Part shown: one piece after another, positions 40,773-53,600 of the stretch | Position numbering within the stretch: the first letter of the stretch is position 1 | How the letters are laid out: every line of letters begins with the position of its first letter | Translations under genes and position numbers: made by a program | Notes under the pieces: generated by a model | What the model saw: only the letters and a program-made list of their open reading frames with translations | What the model was told of the DNA's origin: nothing | The model's database searches: none | Source of the DNA: Phialophora verrucosa | Taxonomy: Eukaryota; Ascomycota; Eurotiomycetes; Chaetothyriales; Herpotrichiellaceae | Reading direction: 5' to 3' | DNA length: 64,000 nt | Assembly: GCA_002099365.1 (NCBI GenBank) | Contig: MSED01000003.1 | Span: 3,596,001 to 3,660,000, forward strand

Positions 40773-43700
40773 TTGACGCTAGTCCAAAATGGGATTTATC
40801 GCCCACCTTTACCTTTCCTTCACAGAAAATTCACCTCGCGTCAAGCAGAGGTTGGGTGCGGGCGCCATACGACGGAAATGGATCCCATTTCTCGCGCCTT
40901 GGGCGAAGAAGTGCCGCTTTCTATTTCACTCTTATCAGAACTGGGGAGAGGCTCGTTGAAAAAGGACCTCATCAATGTGGCCGACGGGCAAGGGCTGGCT
41001 CGACTGCGAAGTCTATGGCCGAAACTCGTCTTCACAGCAAGCAGTCCACATGTGAATGATACCCATATCACAGCAGCATCGAATGCTTTGTGTGTCTACC
41101 TCACTGGTGCCTCGATGAGCGCTGCCGCCGAGCTTCGAGATCACGTCCTCTCCCAAGACGCGTGGTTCGAAGCCTTCCGGTGTGCTCACAAAGCCTTCAA
41201 TGACGGCAAGACGAAACCGGCGTTTCAGATCATGGAGACCATCTGTGATCTGTTCCTGAAGCTGGATCGCACTACGGCCAGCGTGGAGATCCTCAAGAGG
41301 GCGTGTCTGCCCTTGTTTCAAATCATCATACTAGGTTCACCCCGATCTGACATCAAGAAGGCTTCTCTTATGTTAGCATGCTTTCATCGAAGGACCCTGC
41401 TGCTTCCACTTCTGGACAGATTGGTGGCGCAGTGCGTAAATGAGAATGACCATGCCTGGAGAGAGCGCTTGGCGGAACATCATATCACGCCATCCGATGT
41501 TTCCAGTATTGACAGCGGAAGTATCCCTCATCTCTTCCTTGCACTGATCTTTGCAATGGTTGACCTTGACACAAGAAGCGCTGCTTTGAAACTGTGCACA
41601 CTACTGTGCGATGACAGTCACCGAAACACCGACGTACCCGATCCACGGTCAATAACCGAACGGTCCATAGAGTTGTTCTTGGAGAGAAACCATGCAACAT
41701 TAGGCAGCTTTGCAGAGGATGTGTTACCCATCATACTAGACAAGCAGGAGAAACTCATCGCTTTTACGCAGCGATATGCTAGTTCTTGTCGTGATAGACC
41801 CGCAAACATGGCCTTATTTGCCGCTGTTCTAAAGGCTGGACGAGCAAAAGGGATGTTGTCCGAATCTGGTACGCGTGTTTCAACTTGGCATTGTCTTGAT
41901 CTAATACTTACTTGATCTTTAGAGACGTTTGGCGCCTTCGGCAGGGCTTTACAGGTGGCCTCGACGCATGTCGGCGAGTGGAATGAACTTTACTGGTTCC
42001 AGCAAACAATGAAGAGCGCAGATTTCGAGCTGCGGATACTCACATACGGACTACTAACAATCTCGCCAGCTGCCAATGCTGCAGTTAGGCCGGATATACT
42101 CGACTGTGTTGCCTCCAGTCTGCCATATCTCCATGATGACCCTGATGCCCATGCTAGGGGTGAGATTTTGGGCCTCACAAAGAGACTACTGAGGCGGCTT
42201 CGAGACAGTGCGAATGCGTTGCGTAGGGTGACGAAGCTCGCCGATGCTGACGAGGAAGCCAATGTCGTCCTGGAGTCATACAAATCGTTCACCGGGAGGT
42301 TCTATGAATTTCTGAAGAAAGAGCTCTGCACAGGGGCGTCATATCCGCGGCATATTCTCGCTGTACTGTCCTTGCAGTATCTTTTTGATATCAGGATCGA
42401 TTCGGACTTACTAGTAGGCGACAAAGACCTTGTTCAGGCTTTGATTTGCCTTGTCATTGACCCATTCGAAGATGTCCGGAGCAACGCGGCAACTGTGCTC
42501 CGAACGCTAGCCTCCAACGATCATGGCCTGGTTGCCAGTGTCCTGAGTTCTTCCCTATTCCAAAAGGTCGAAATCCTCGCTGTCAGAACTGGAAGGGCCG
42601 ATCATGCAGATGCATTGGGCCGTCTTAGTGCTTTGAGATGTCTTTCCGGCCCTCTTTCCAACGAAGTGCCCGTGGACCCCAATGGCGCTGGTCTTGTAGA
42701 AGACATTCAGCGTCTAAAGCAGCTGACTTTGAAACAAGGAGGCACCGAGCTGAGACCTGGATGCACCATCCCCATCCATGGTATTTTACTGGGTATCAGT
42801 TACCGAATACGATATCTTCGAACCCAGGATTGTCAGTCAGGGTTGTTTGATTTCACGCTTTTGGAGGTGTGTGCAAATGTTTGGGATCAAGTGAGAGACC
42901 AGCTCTGCGTCGACTCTCCAGAAAGAGCATCGGAGATGGAGATTGAAACCGACAATGAAGGCCCAAAAGATCTTCTGGCCTTCTCTTGGAGAGCGCTCCG
43001 CGATTCCAGGTAAGCACTTGCACGAAAGCCTAAGGAATGTTACTTACACCAGAAGCGTCGTACTTCAATCTCTGATTGCCATTGTCGAACCCTCTCGCGA
43101 GTTATTTTACGCCATCGGCAGCCTCTGCTTGGACCAACTGATTTCGTTACGGCATCGAGGAGCTTTCTCGACAGTTGCGCAAACGTTCAGTCAATGCTGT
43201 GAGAAGATCAGGTCATCTGTCGACGCCCGCGTGCATGGCCTCATCGAGGAATGGTACAAGGTCGGTACTATTTGGCAATCAACTGTGTGACGAAGGCTTA
43301 CAACTGCAGGCTGCTTTGGCCCAGATTGATGAGCAAGCGAATCGACTGACGCGGCGATCAGCTGGGCTCCCAGCAATGATTACCGCGCTTCTCGCTCCGG
43401 CTGACTCGAAGCTGTTTTCGAAGATATTCGCCGATCTGAACGCTATTGCGAAACGCCCAATTGACCATGCTTCTCTTCAGGAAGTCGGAGAAATGAAGCT
43501 GCCCCAGGTGCACGCACTTAACTGCCTGAAAGATATCATGACGAATTCCAGATTTGCGTCCGCTGTTGTTCAATACCAGAGCTCAGTGATGGAGCTTGCC
43601 GCGACATGCCTATCGTCAAACATCTGGGCAATCCGCAACTGTGGGCTTATGCTTCTGCGTGCCTGCATCAATCGTCTTGATTCCTCTACTTCGTTACCGG

Positions 43701-45757
43701 ACCAGGATCTGAAGGAAGGTTCCTTAGACGAAAAGAAAGGCAAGCCGCCAATGAAAATTGCCTTCCGACTACTTGACGAGGTTGGACCAGCTTCCGGGCA
43801 CGACAGCTCCGGCATAAGCAATGCCGTAGAACACATTTTCGCCGGCCTCGACCTGCTTGCGCATGCGATTCCAGCCGGATCACTGGCAGATAAGGCCGAG
43901 GAACTCGTTATGCGGCAGCTCGGGAACCCAGCTTGGGCTGTCAGAGATCACGCAGCCCTGCTGCTGGCGACTCGCATAGTGAGAGCGAACCCCATAACAA
44001 CAATTGGTGCGCTGCTCAATAACGGTCTCGGCGGCCCGGAAAATCGAGTTCATGGTGTTTTGCTTTGCTGTCGGTACCTCTTGGAACAGGCCATGAGCAT
44101 CGTAACTGACACTGAGCTCCAGTTGCTTGTCAATGCACTCCTCCGAGATATGACGCTCGCTGATGGGGATCTGGTTCCTCATTCCCCGTACGTCTACATC
44201 GCATGCATGGATATGCTCAATGACGCCGCTTCATGTATTCTGGAGCGTGACTGGAGTCACCAAATGCTAAAGACGGAATCTTTCGCCATAAGACTCAGGA
44301 CTCTGACAGCAAACAATTCGCAGCATGGCCCTCAGTTGTTGCAAAGGATACTGCTCCACGATGTTTATCGCATTCTGATGACAGACGACGATTTTCCCAA
44401 CGAAAGCGAAGTGATGGTAGATGGGATATCACAACTCATCGACAATGTAGATGGGTTGAGCTTTGTATTGGATGTCTTGCGCCAGGGATACTGTCACAGA
44501 TATTCTACTCGTTTAACTATCTTCCTTGCTGCATTGATCGATCAAGCATATGAACGGGCGCCTCTACCGCCATATATTCTCGAGCAAACATTCATCTGCT
44601 TGACACAGAGTCTTGGGCATGGCAAGGAGGTACCTCTGGCGACGGCACAAATAATATTGCGACGAATGAATCTTACTGTGTTGCACACCCCGCGAGAATT
44701 AAGGAACGCAGGACTGAGGTTGCAAGGATCGCTGTTGGGAGTTATTGGACTTGCACTTCCACGGCCTCCAGATTATCAACATCAAGTGGAAGAGTGGCTT
44801 CGTGTCGCCGAAGACAGCGCAGGAGACGACTTGGACTTTCCCTCAAGACTGAGCGCTGTAACATCAATCTCAACCTATATCGGTCACCTGGGTGACTCTG
44901 GGATCTCTCAGCAACTCCCTATTATCCGACTACGACTTCTCTTACTCCTGTACGACCTACTCAATGACGATGATGAAGACATCAGGCTTGAGGCCATGCA
45001 TGCTAGTCGAAAGCTGAAACTCCACGAGACGGCTTCAATGAACAACCTGGGATATTGTGCCACTGCGGCGAGAGAAGAAGTCCTGCGCGAGTTGAAGCGC
45101 CAATCTAAAGACTTAACAGAACTTGTTCTAGTAGCACTGGTCAATGTCTTACGCCTTGGGCAAGCGGCAAGCCGCCTCCGGGGCCCAGCTGAAATAAGTC
45201 TGGCTTCTCTTTTGGAAAATTCCATGACTTCCAAGTTGAGCAGCATCGCCAACAAATCGGATGATCTGTTCGCAGAAGAGAGACAGAATCTCTACGTTGA
45301 TGACATTCGTGAGATCAATGCCTGGATCCAGGTACTCGACGATGAAGGAATCCACCATCTGGCTCCCAAGATGTTTGAAGCGACCATGAACTGGACGCTG
45401 GATGGCTTAGACGGAGTCAAAGACGTGCTTGAAAAAGAACGGCTAAGAGCTCTAAGAAATTATTCAACAACAGACCCTACCAAACAGTTTATAGGTAGAG
45501 GCGAATACGTGGATCAAGCGCAGCTCTGCGAGTCGCCCTTTATACATCCTCTCAGCGCAACATACGACCATGAGATACTGGTGGTTCTATGTCAAGTCGT
45601 CACTCTCGCGGGAGTGCTCTGCCATCATGATAAGAGGGCGTACAAAGAAAAGCTGCGAGTGAAGCTGCAAAGAGTGAAGGAAATTTGCGCAAGCCTACCA
45701 GTGAATCCAGTATTTCTGGGTGCGGTCGAACGCGCTTTGAGCAGGCATTGCAGGTGA
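40773..45757 (+). CDS. TRM732: Trm732/THADA-family protein (DUF2428)
   Basis: This is a large HEAT/ARM-type protein of about 1612 aa. In yeast Trm732 partners the Trm7 methyltransferase for 2'-O-methylation of tRNA position 32; human THADA is the counterpart. Exons are 40773-41868, 41923-43009, 43053-43260 and 43310-45757. The DUF2428 core runs roughly over residues 600-950: LAFSWRALRDSRSVVLQSLI across the second junction, HRGAFSTVAQTFSQCCEKI, RRSAGLPAMITALL, HALNCLKDIMTNSRFASAVV and the strongly conserved SSNIWAIRNCGLMLLRA. The remainder is helical solenoid. Intron 3 has a weak donor (GTCGGT) but is needed to keep frame and homology. The start may be the Met at 40878 (MDPISRALGEE). It is cytoplasmic. 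Confidence 0.88.
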
Positions 45758-46036
45758 AAGCATCTCCTTCGATCGAACCCGACCCTCACGGCCAAGAATG
45801 CAATGCCTGCATTCCAGCTCTAGGACTACTCTCAGAAAGAACCCATTCATCGACGAAGAAAAGCGAAAAGCGCTGTTATCGAAGATTCCAAGAACTTGAC
45901 TCCAGTTCGGCTGATCTCCGCGCAGCCTGTGAGTTATCAAGCCCGTACCGCCCCAAGCACATTCCGGTCTCCAGTACTAATACGAGGCCTCCAGCCTGAA
46001 CAAGCAATCCTCGATCAAAGTCACCATTGCAACGAC

Positions 46037-46240
46037 ATGAACCCGGGCTTGACTATCCTAGTCTGCTTCCTCGTCATCACGCCAATCGTTGTATATGTGG
46101 CGTGGAAGTTATGGGTGCCGGTGGCGCAGGAGTATCTCGCGATGACCGAGGAGGGTCTACGGCGCAGGGCCGCGGGTGAGCCGCCTGTTGTTGCTGGTGC
46201 TGGAGCAAGGCAAGGAGGGCAAAGAGAGACCGATACCTGA
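46037..46240 (+). CDS. Small single-pass membrane protein, 67 aa
   Basis: This short ORF lies 280 bases after TRM732. An N-terminal hydrophobic helix (LTILVCFLVITPIVVYVAWKL) is followed by a charged helix (PVAQEYLAMTEEGLRRRAAG) and an Ala/Gly-rich tail. That layout, with a helix at once after the start and a cytosolic or lumenal amphipathic segment, is typical of small ER or mitochondrial membrane proteins. I recognise no family. Its frame is open for some distance upstream (from about 45896), but the Met at 46037 directly precedes the helix. It could be a chance ORF, though the clean membrane topology argues for a real gene. Confidence 0.45.
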   Translation: MNPGLTILVCFLVITPIVVYVAWKLWVPVAQEYLAMTEEGLRRRAAGEPPVVAGAGARQGGQRETDT

Positions 46241-46563
46241 ACCGACTAAGATGTGCCAGAAGTCTATGTAAAGCTGTACATGACATGGACACAATGGCGA
46301 AGAGGTCTGCTACGGAGGTTGGTACGAGGAATTGTGCATGATGGCAACACGACGGCGTGCCTGTTTGTGTGATGCTTTTGGAGGACCGTGGGCAGATCGA
46401 TCATCGGATAGGGTCTTTCACTTCACCTTCAAGTTTCAATCAGAAAGCGTCTCGGTCTTTCACATTTCTTCAACACCTCCCGTCTGCGTTCACATCTTAT
46501 ACTCAACCAGCTCTTCCTATCCGATGACCTGCTGCTCTCGCAATTAGCACCCCAGCGAACAGC
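46241..46563. other. Intergenic region before the Thr-rich membrane protein
   Basis: This 323-bp stretch is pyrimidine-rich toward its right end (TTTCACTTCACCTTC, TCTTCAACACCTCCC), as in many fungal promoters. I see no other feature. Confidence 0.45.
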
Positions 46564-47547
46564 ATGTCGTTGAGCACGGCGGTGGTTACCTCTCAATATG
46601 TGACCGAGACAACCGCTACAACAGTGATCGTCTCACCAACCCTCATCAGCAGTGATGTGACCATCACTGTAACCTCACACCTTGCCTCAACTGTCATTGC
46701 AACCTTCGGACAAACTGTCACGCTCGACACACCCTCCTCATTTGCTGTCTCCACAGTCATCGCACCAACAACAAAATACACACCGTCGCCGCTTACTGGT
46801 ACAGATGCAACAATCACGCAGACTGGTACGTCCACTTTCATCATCACCGAGCTGGATATCTACCTTCAGAACACGGCCGGAAGCGTCTATTCCACTTGGG
46901 TTCTACCGTTCAGCCCGTCCGCACCTCCCAACCCAACCACAACCCAGCCCTTCGTCTACGTGGTGAAGCCGCCCTCCGAAGACAGCGGTTGGGATACATG
47001 GAGCACGGGAGAGAGGGCGGGTTTGATTGTCGGTGTCATCCTCGGTGCCTGTTTGCTATTCGGGATGATATGGTATTACTGTCGCAGGCCCTGGAGGGGA
47101 AATTGGTGGCTTGCACATGGCCAGCCAGTGGGAGTCTCGCCAGCGGTAGGCACGCCAGGACCGCATTTCGTGCAGCCGACTTATGTTAGTGGCCCGGTTG
47201 TACCGTGTGCATATCAACATGGATATGGATATGGCCTGAGGGGCGGAGATGCAGGCAAGAGCGGTAAAAGGTTGTTTTCGGGGAGGAATTGGTTCAGTGT
47301 CAAGGGAAGGGGTGGCGGGAGGAATGAGCAACACGTGGAGGTGAGGGCTGTAGATTCTGACGAGGGTCATGGGCGCAATGCGTCGGGGAAGAATTGGTTC
47401 ACAGCAAGGGGAAGGGGTCATACTTTCGGAGGAGAGGATGATGCAGAGTCAGTGGACCGGATTGCTCAAAATGCTCAACATGTCGAGGACGGGAGAGCTC
47501 GCTTCTATCAGCCTCCCCCACACGGCCAAGGTGTAGTTGTGCCATGA
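46564..47547 (+). CDS. Thr/Ser-rich single-pass membrane protein with duplicated C-terminal motif
   Basis: This single-exon gene encodes 327 aa. Residues 1-150 are very rich in Thr, Ser and Val (VTETTATTVIVSPT and similar), suggesting a heavily O-glycosylated outer part, but no cleavable signal peptide is seen. One transmembrane helix (AGLIVGVILGACLLFGMIWYY, residues 152-172) is followed at once by basic RRPWRG, the usual stop-transfer signal with a cytosolic C-terminus. The Gly-rich tail contains two related blocks: GRNWFSVKGRGGG ... EQHVEVRAVDSDEG and GKNWFTARGRG ... AQHVEDGRA. The overall layout resembles fungal wall-sensor proteins, but the sequence match is compositional only and I assign no family. 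Confidence 0.65.
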   Translation: MSLSTAVVTSQYVTETTATTVIVSPTLISSDVTITVTSHLASTVIATFGQTVTLDTPSSFAVSTVIAPTTKYTPSPLTGTDATITQTGTSTFIITELDIYLQNTAGSVYSTWVLPFSPSAPPNPTTTQPFVYVVKPPSEDSGWDTWSTGERAGLIVGVILGACLLFGMIWYYCRRPWRGNWWLAHGQPVGVSPAVGTPGPHFVQPTYVSGPVVPCAYQHGYGYGLRGGDAGKSGKRLFSGRNWFSVKGRGGGRNEQHVEVRAVDSDEGHGRNASGKNWFTARGRGHTFGGEDDAESVDRIAQNAQHVEDGRARFYQPPPHGQGVVVP

Positions 47548-47888
47548 CGAGGTCAATACTGGTTCACATGCAGGAACCAGGGGAAAGGGCAGCGGCCGAC
47601 TAAACATAATGGCTTGGATGCGTGGTGGTAGGAAGGTGCCTTGGGAGATCCTGCCTCTGGTGTAGTTGTCGTCGTCGTCGTCTGGATGGAGGATATTCTG
47701 ACCATCGGAGCAAATGGCCCGAGCGTCTGGAGAAGCAACAGCCAATGACGTGCCGTAGTGGGTGGGAGTGCATGAGTTCAATGTGCCTCCAACAATTCAA
47801 CTACAAAGTACTGTTCTTTAACCACTTCAGTCACAACCAGCTGTATTCAGTTGTTAATTAGTCGCGTCGCTACCTCACATGCGGCAAG
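47548..47888. other. Intergenic region before SNX41
   Basis: This 341-bp stretch contains a short GTC/GTCGTC repeat around 47666-47681 and nothing else recognisable. It is the presumed SNX41 promoter. Confidence 0.45.
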
Positions 47889-49967
47889 ATGTGGCAGGAC
47901 GACGAAGACAATAATCCGTATGGGTCGTTCAACAACCAGGATCCGTCTGTCGCGCCGACGAACCCAACTCTGAGCACTTCCTGTATGCGCGGCGCATCAG
48001 AACCTGCGCAGTTAACCGCTGACCCAGAGTAGTCTCAGATCAATCGCCGCCTCCCTCATTCACAAGTTCCCCAAACCAGCCTTCGCAATATCACGACGAA
48101 CAAGAAGACGATGAGACGCAGGCAGACACGGGGCCTATCCCTCCGAAAGGCGGGTACGACAGCAGGGTACAACAGATTCTCTATGAGCAGCCAGACCTGG
48201 AAATCATCATAACCGATGCGGGCAAGAGCGCAGATGGCGGTTATATCGTGTACAAGATACGAACAGGGGTAGGCTGACACAAGACATTTCAAGCAAACGC
48301 CAACAGGCTCACATGTATACTCTAGGATATTGAGGTCGCCAGAAGGTATTCTGAATTCAGCTCGTTGCGCGCAGCTCTGGTCAACCTCCATCCCACTCTG
48401 GTCGTCCCTCCCATCCCCGAGAAGCACACCATGGCCGACTACGCCGCCAAACCCACCAAGGCAAAAGAAGATGTTGGCATAATCGACCAGCGAAAGCGGA
48501 TGCTTGCGGTCTTCCTCAACCGATGCCGGAGGATGAAAGAAGTTGTCGAGGACGGGGTGTGGTGGCGATTTCTGGATCCCAACTCCAGCTGGGTGAGTAC
48601 AACGCCGTGGATGTGAGTGGACGCACTGACACGATGCTGCAGAACGAGGTGATACATGCCCACCCAGTCTCATCCGTGCCGAAGAACAACCTCAAAGCAC
48701 CTCCACTGGATCCTGCCAACCCGACCGCGGCTCACAACTGGCTGCCCATTCCCTCTTCTTCCGCCAAATTGAGGTCAGGTGGTTCATACTCAGCAAGTGG
48801 GACGCCCATATCGCCTCCGGATCAAACCTTCCCTTCGATGGCATCACATACTACACCCGGCCCGCAAGTATTTGGACGGTTTCCTCCTGACTCAGCAAAC
48901 TTGAGTGAGACAGATTTGGACCCCTACTTCATCAACTTTGAACAGAACACGCGGGAACTGGAGATTCTCCTGCAAGGAAGTATCGAGAAGGTAAACCGCC
49001 GGACGATCGAGCACTTGACAAAGCTTGCAGCAGATCTGGCGGAGCTAGGCGCACGCTATAACGGCTTCTCACTCTCGGAGCAGTCCCCTACCGTGGCGGC
49101 GGCAATCGAGCGAGTAGGTCAGGCTGTCGATAACACTTATATCTCAACCGAGGAGCTTTCGCTGAGCCTTGGAGCTACATTTGCCGAGCCGATGAGGGAA
49201 AGCGCACAGTTTGCGGGCGTGGTACGGAACGTGCTGAAGTACAGAGTCCTCAAGCGAGTGCAGCAAGAGATGACCAGGGAAGACCTGGAGAAGAAGCGAC
49301 ATCTTTTGGAACAGCTAGAGAGGAGCGAGGCGGAATCCAAACGTATCGACGCCTATCTCTCTGGCAGCACGACTCTCTCGAGCCCACCGCGACGTTCGGC
49401 ATCCAGTGCATCTGCAAGAAGCCTACCAGAGCAACGGAGGGATGGACACGACGAGACTGAGTCTGTTGACTCCGACTTTCCGCCCACCCACGGTGAGGCT
49501 CCATCATCTCCCCCTTCAGCAGCCCAGGGGCAGCCACATCCAGGCCCGACTTCGTCTCCGTCACACAAGAAGAGTCCTAGTGGGAACTTTGTGACGAATA
49601 AGATATTTGGCAGTTTCCGGCATGCCGTAAATGGGTTCGTGGACGTCGACCCAGAGAGGACCAGGCGGGATCAGATTGGAAAGACACGAGAGAGCTTGAC
49701 TCAGCTCGAGCAGGCCTTGGAAGTGTCGGAGCAGGATGTTCACGATGCAACTCAGGGAGTCATGCGAGATCTGAAGCGATTCCAGAAGGACAAGGAGGAA
49801 GACCTTCAGAGATACATGGTGAGTAGTCGCGGCGTTTGCAACTCTGCAAGACAGGCTAACCGTTCCAATAGATCTCCTACGCGCGATGTCACATTGAATG
49901 GGCAAGGAAGAACGTGGAGACATGGTCCGAAGCCAGAGATGAGGTGGACAAAATTGTTGCGAGATGA
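47889..49967 (+). CDS. SNX41: Sorting nexin Snx41 (Snx41/Atg20 family)
   Basis: This is a PX-BAR sorting nexin of 622 aa acting in endosome-to-Golgi retrieval and, for this family, in selective autophagy. Exons are 47889-47982, 48033-48268, 48326-48592, 48643-49818 and 49872-49967. The N-terminus MWQDDEDNNPYGSF matches the fungal family. The PX domain starts near residue 85 (LEIIITDAGK, IVYKIRTGDIEV) and has the PI3P-binding RRYSEF, then PPIPEKH and KRMLAVFLNRC. DPNSSWNEVIHAHPV spans the third intron. The BAR-type coiled coil runs from about 280 to the end and closes with ARCHIEWARKNVETW in the last small exon. The second-exon acceptor is ambiguous by 3 nt (48030 or 48033). Confidence 0.9.
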
Positions 49968-50626
49968 CCGGACCAGCTCAGGAGGATGCCATGCATACCG
50001 TGCCCCTAATGATCGTGGTGGTGAGGCGCGAGGCGTTGGGAGGCAATTGGCCACCGGTGGTCAGCCCTGTTTGCGTATGTACTTGGAGGTTTGTCTTGTC
50101 CACAGAGACTTGGCCAGGCAGAACAAACGCGTCAACTACGGCTGACATGATTGAATCTCAAAGGAGGTTCTATGATTGCTGTTTTCTTGCCGCCGTAGTC
50201 GAGGTCAAGTGAACTCCGAGTGACGCACCCTACTGCAGACACTCTCAAACAGTTGTAGAGTACTTGGAGCTGCAGGCGTCAAATCACAGTGAACCATTCT
50301 CAGTTGTGCGGTTCACAAGAAGAGGCCCGGGTGGCCATGCAACGAAGCCATTAATCGTCCTCCCGTACCTGGTGGCAGCTTGTGGAAAGTGCGACTGTTT
50401 AGCGCAGGCAACGAGTGACCCGCGAATGAGCATTTTGGGATTCGCAGCGGCGCAACTCTGGCCCTCAGACTCCGCCGCCCGCATCATTTTCCGACCCTCA
50501 GCACCTACACTGACATTTCTTCGGTCTGTTCCCCATACCTTTCTCTTCTCTACCTCATGGTCCCGGCGTGAAATACGATCCTGGACCTCATCATTACCTC
50601 GTCCTCCGAGCGCTCCCGCCCGGGAC
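49968..50626. other. Region upstream of UBP12, open in its frame from 50264
   Basis: This holds the end of the SNX41 transcript and the UBP12 leader. The frame of UBP12 is open from 50264, so 121 extra residues would be possible. An in-frame Met at 50426 begins a stretch rich in Arg, Ser and hydrophobic residues. I treat it as a 5' untranslated region because homologues begin with a disordered region like that at 50627. Confidence 0.4.
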
Positions 50627-53600
50627 ATGCCCGCTTCCTCCCAAACCAACAAAAATCCAAACCAACATCTCGCGGAAAAAGATGATTTAGGCAGGCTGCG
50701 TTCCGCATCTCCTGCTGTCAAGAGACCGGCGTCTGATATGGGAGCCCAAGACAGAGAGTCCTACAACAGTGACGTCGAGATGGCCGATGGTCAGCCTCCC
50801 GCGGATGCTGGACCTGGCTCCACGCCCGTCGATTCCGGCTCGCCCACGGCCACAACCACGGGCATTCAAGACAGGAAGGCCAAGCAGCAAGACACGGGTG
50901 AAAGACACCGCCAGATCCCTAGTCTAGCCGCCGACGACCTGGTCTACGCGAGTGACGCCCGCGCCGTCCAGCAAGGCGCGGCCGGCACTCTCTCAGACAA
51001 CAGCGGAAGTTCGACCTCCGAGTCTCTAGTTCCCAGTCCATCCAACCGATCTACTGCCGCTACATCGTTAAGCTCAGATGTGCCTCCGACCCTTGCCTCC
51101 GCACCTTCAATCGACGAACAGATCTCCAAAGTCACAGAGCTTATGCAGAAAGAGCTACAAGAAGGACAGAAGGGCTACCTCATCTCTGCCAGATGGTTTC
51201 AGAAAGTCCAGGCACGCGGCTCCGTCCCTGTTGACGTGAAAGATAAATCAGCAACTGAGGGGGAGATTGGTCCTGTTGACAACTCTGATATTGCCATGGT
51301 CATTGACGCCGATGCCAAATTGATCGATGAGGCTGGAGAAAATTATGTCCCGCTACGACCGGGCTTGGCCATGGACGAAGACTACCGTGTCTTCCCTCAA
51401 GAGGCCTGGGCAATGATAATATCGTGGTATGGCCTTCACAAAAACTCTCCTGTCATCACACGATATGCCCACGACTGGAGTGCCCCAGATGCGGCAATGC
51501 CAAATGTCACCTGGGAGTTGAACCCACCTATTTTCTCGTTTCTCAAGGTGCCTAGTGAGCACTCTACCCAGACCCAGCGTGAGAAGGATGTCCCGCCTCA
51601 ACGAATGGTCGCTAGCAAGAAGATGTTGGCAAATGACTGGCTCAAGAGGGGCAAGCAGCTACTCAATATTGACATGAACACCAAAGTCCGGGTATGGAGG
51701 ATCCTAGGTGGCTTGAAGAACTCTTCTTCTTCTGGCATTCTTACTCCAGCAGCCTCTAGAAGTGCTTCTCCGGCTCCTGGCGTCGAGATTGTGGCCACCG
51801 CAGGTGACCGGATGCTCCTCGACGTCAATACTTTCGCACACCTCCAGCTTGGCGAGCATCGTGAGCTTCTCACCGACATCAAGGACAACACGGCAAACTC
51901 TAGCTACAATGGCAAGTCGTTGACTTTACAAGTGGTCGGTTTGGGCAGGAATGAAGAAGTGATTGTTTTGGAGGAACAGAAGTCTGGAAAAGAAGAGTGG
52001 CCGAGCGAGAGCAGCAAACTAAGCTTGAGCAAAGGCCTCAAGGCTGCAGGCAAGACCCTCACTCCAAGCGGCAGGTCTAGTCCTGCCCCCGGCATGATGA
52101 CCCGTGGACGCCAAAAGGCAAATGGTAGACCGAAGGGAATCACTGGATTGACCAATCTGGGAAACACCTGCTACATGAACTCAGCCCTGCAGTGCCTTCG
52201 CAGCGTCCCCGAGCTGACTAACTATCTTTTGGCTGACCTCTGGAAGAAAGACCTTAATGTGGACAATCCCTTAGGTTATCGTGGCGAAGTTGCAAAGGCG
52301 TATGCCAATCTGATTCACCAGATCTACGAGGAGAATGCCTCCTCAACCAGTCCGGCCAAATTCAAGGTCACGGTAGGAAGGCACAATTCCAATTTCAGCG
52401 GTTACCAGCAGCAAGACTCTCAGGAGTTCCTCCTCTTCCTTCTTGATGCTCTCCAAGAAGATCTGAACCGCAAGAAGAAGAAACCCTACTTTGAAAAGAC
52501 CGATTCCACGGATGAAATGGTCCACGACTCTGCCGCTCTCCAAGCCTTTGCCGACAAGAATTGGTATGAGCATGAGGCGAGGAATGACTCGGTGGTCACT
52601 GATCTCTTCACCGGCATGTACAAGTCGACTGTCACCTGCCCAGTCTGTGACAAAGTCAGCATCACTTTTGACCCTTTTCTCAACCTTACCCTGCACCTAC
52701 CAGTGGAGAACAGCTGGTCGAAGGAGATCCTGTACTTTCCACTTCACAAGAAGCCGATTCGCATAGATGTCGATATCGACAAGCATTCCAACTTCAAACA
52801 GCTAAAGGAATTCGTTGCGTCGCGGACGCATGCTGAAGTGAATCGACTGATCGTTGCGGAGTCTTACAAGAACAAGATCTACAAAATCTTTGACAATAAC
52901 TCGGGCATCTCTGAGTCGAGCATACAAACCAACGACATCATTTGCGTCTATGAGTTGGAGTCGGTACCGACAAACTACAACCCCGACAAGGTGAAAAAGT
53001 ACCAGGTGTACTTGTCAAAGGATGAAGACGATCTGGCTGATGAGGATAGCCCGGAGGCAGATCGCCTCCTTGTGCCTCTCTATCATCGACTTGTGAGAGC
53101 ACCAGGTGCGCGAGTTGGGGCCAAGCCTTTCTTTGGTCAGCCTACGTACCTTGTCCTCTCCCGCGCCGATAGAGCCACCTACGATGGCGTCATGAAGAAG
53201 ATTCTGGGAAATGTTGCCGGGATGACTACCAAGAGAATCTTTGACGAAGATTTCGAGGTGTCTGATGATGGAGTCGCTACACCCGAAGACTCCGATGCTA
53301 TGATCACGACGGATGATTTGTCAAGTTCAGGCTCAGGACTTCCTACGGCCACTTCGGTCCAAGGTGAAGACGGTCTGGTAGATGTGTCCATGAGAGATGC
53401 CAGTCAAGCCCCAGAAGCGGGCCCTGGATCTGCTGGGAATGGCCTACAGAAGCTGCTCCAGCTCAATGCCACTGTCCCTGCGCATTTCAAGCAGCTCTTC
53501 GACGTTCAGGTCACCGCCACTGGAGAGGGCATTCCCACGGGGTGGAATCAAATCTCAGAGAGTGGGGAGTACGAATCCATCAAGAAGCGGATTCCCAAAT

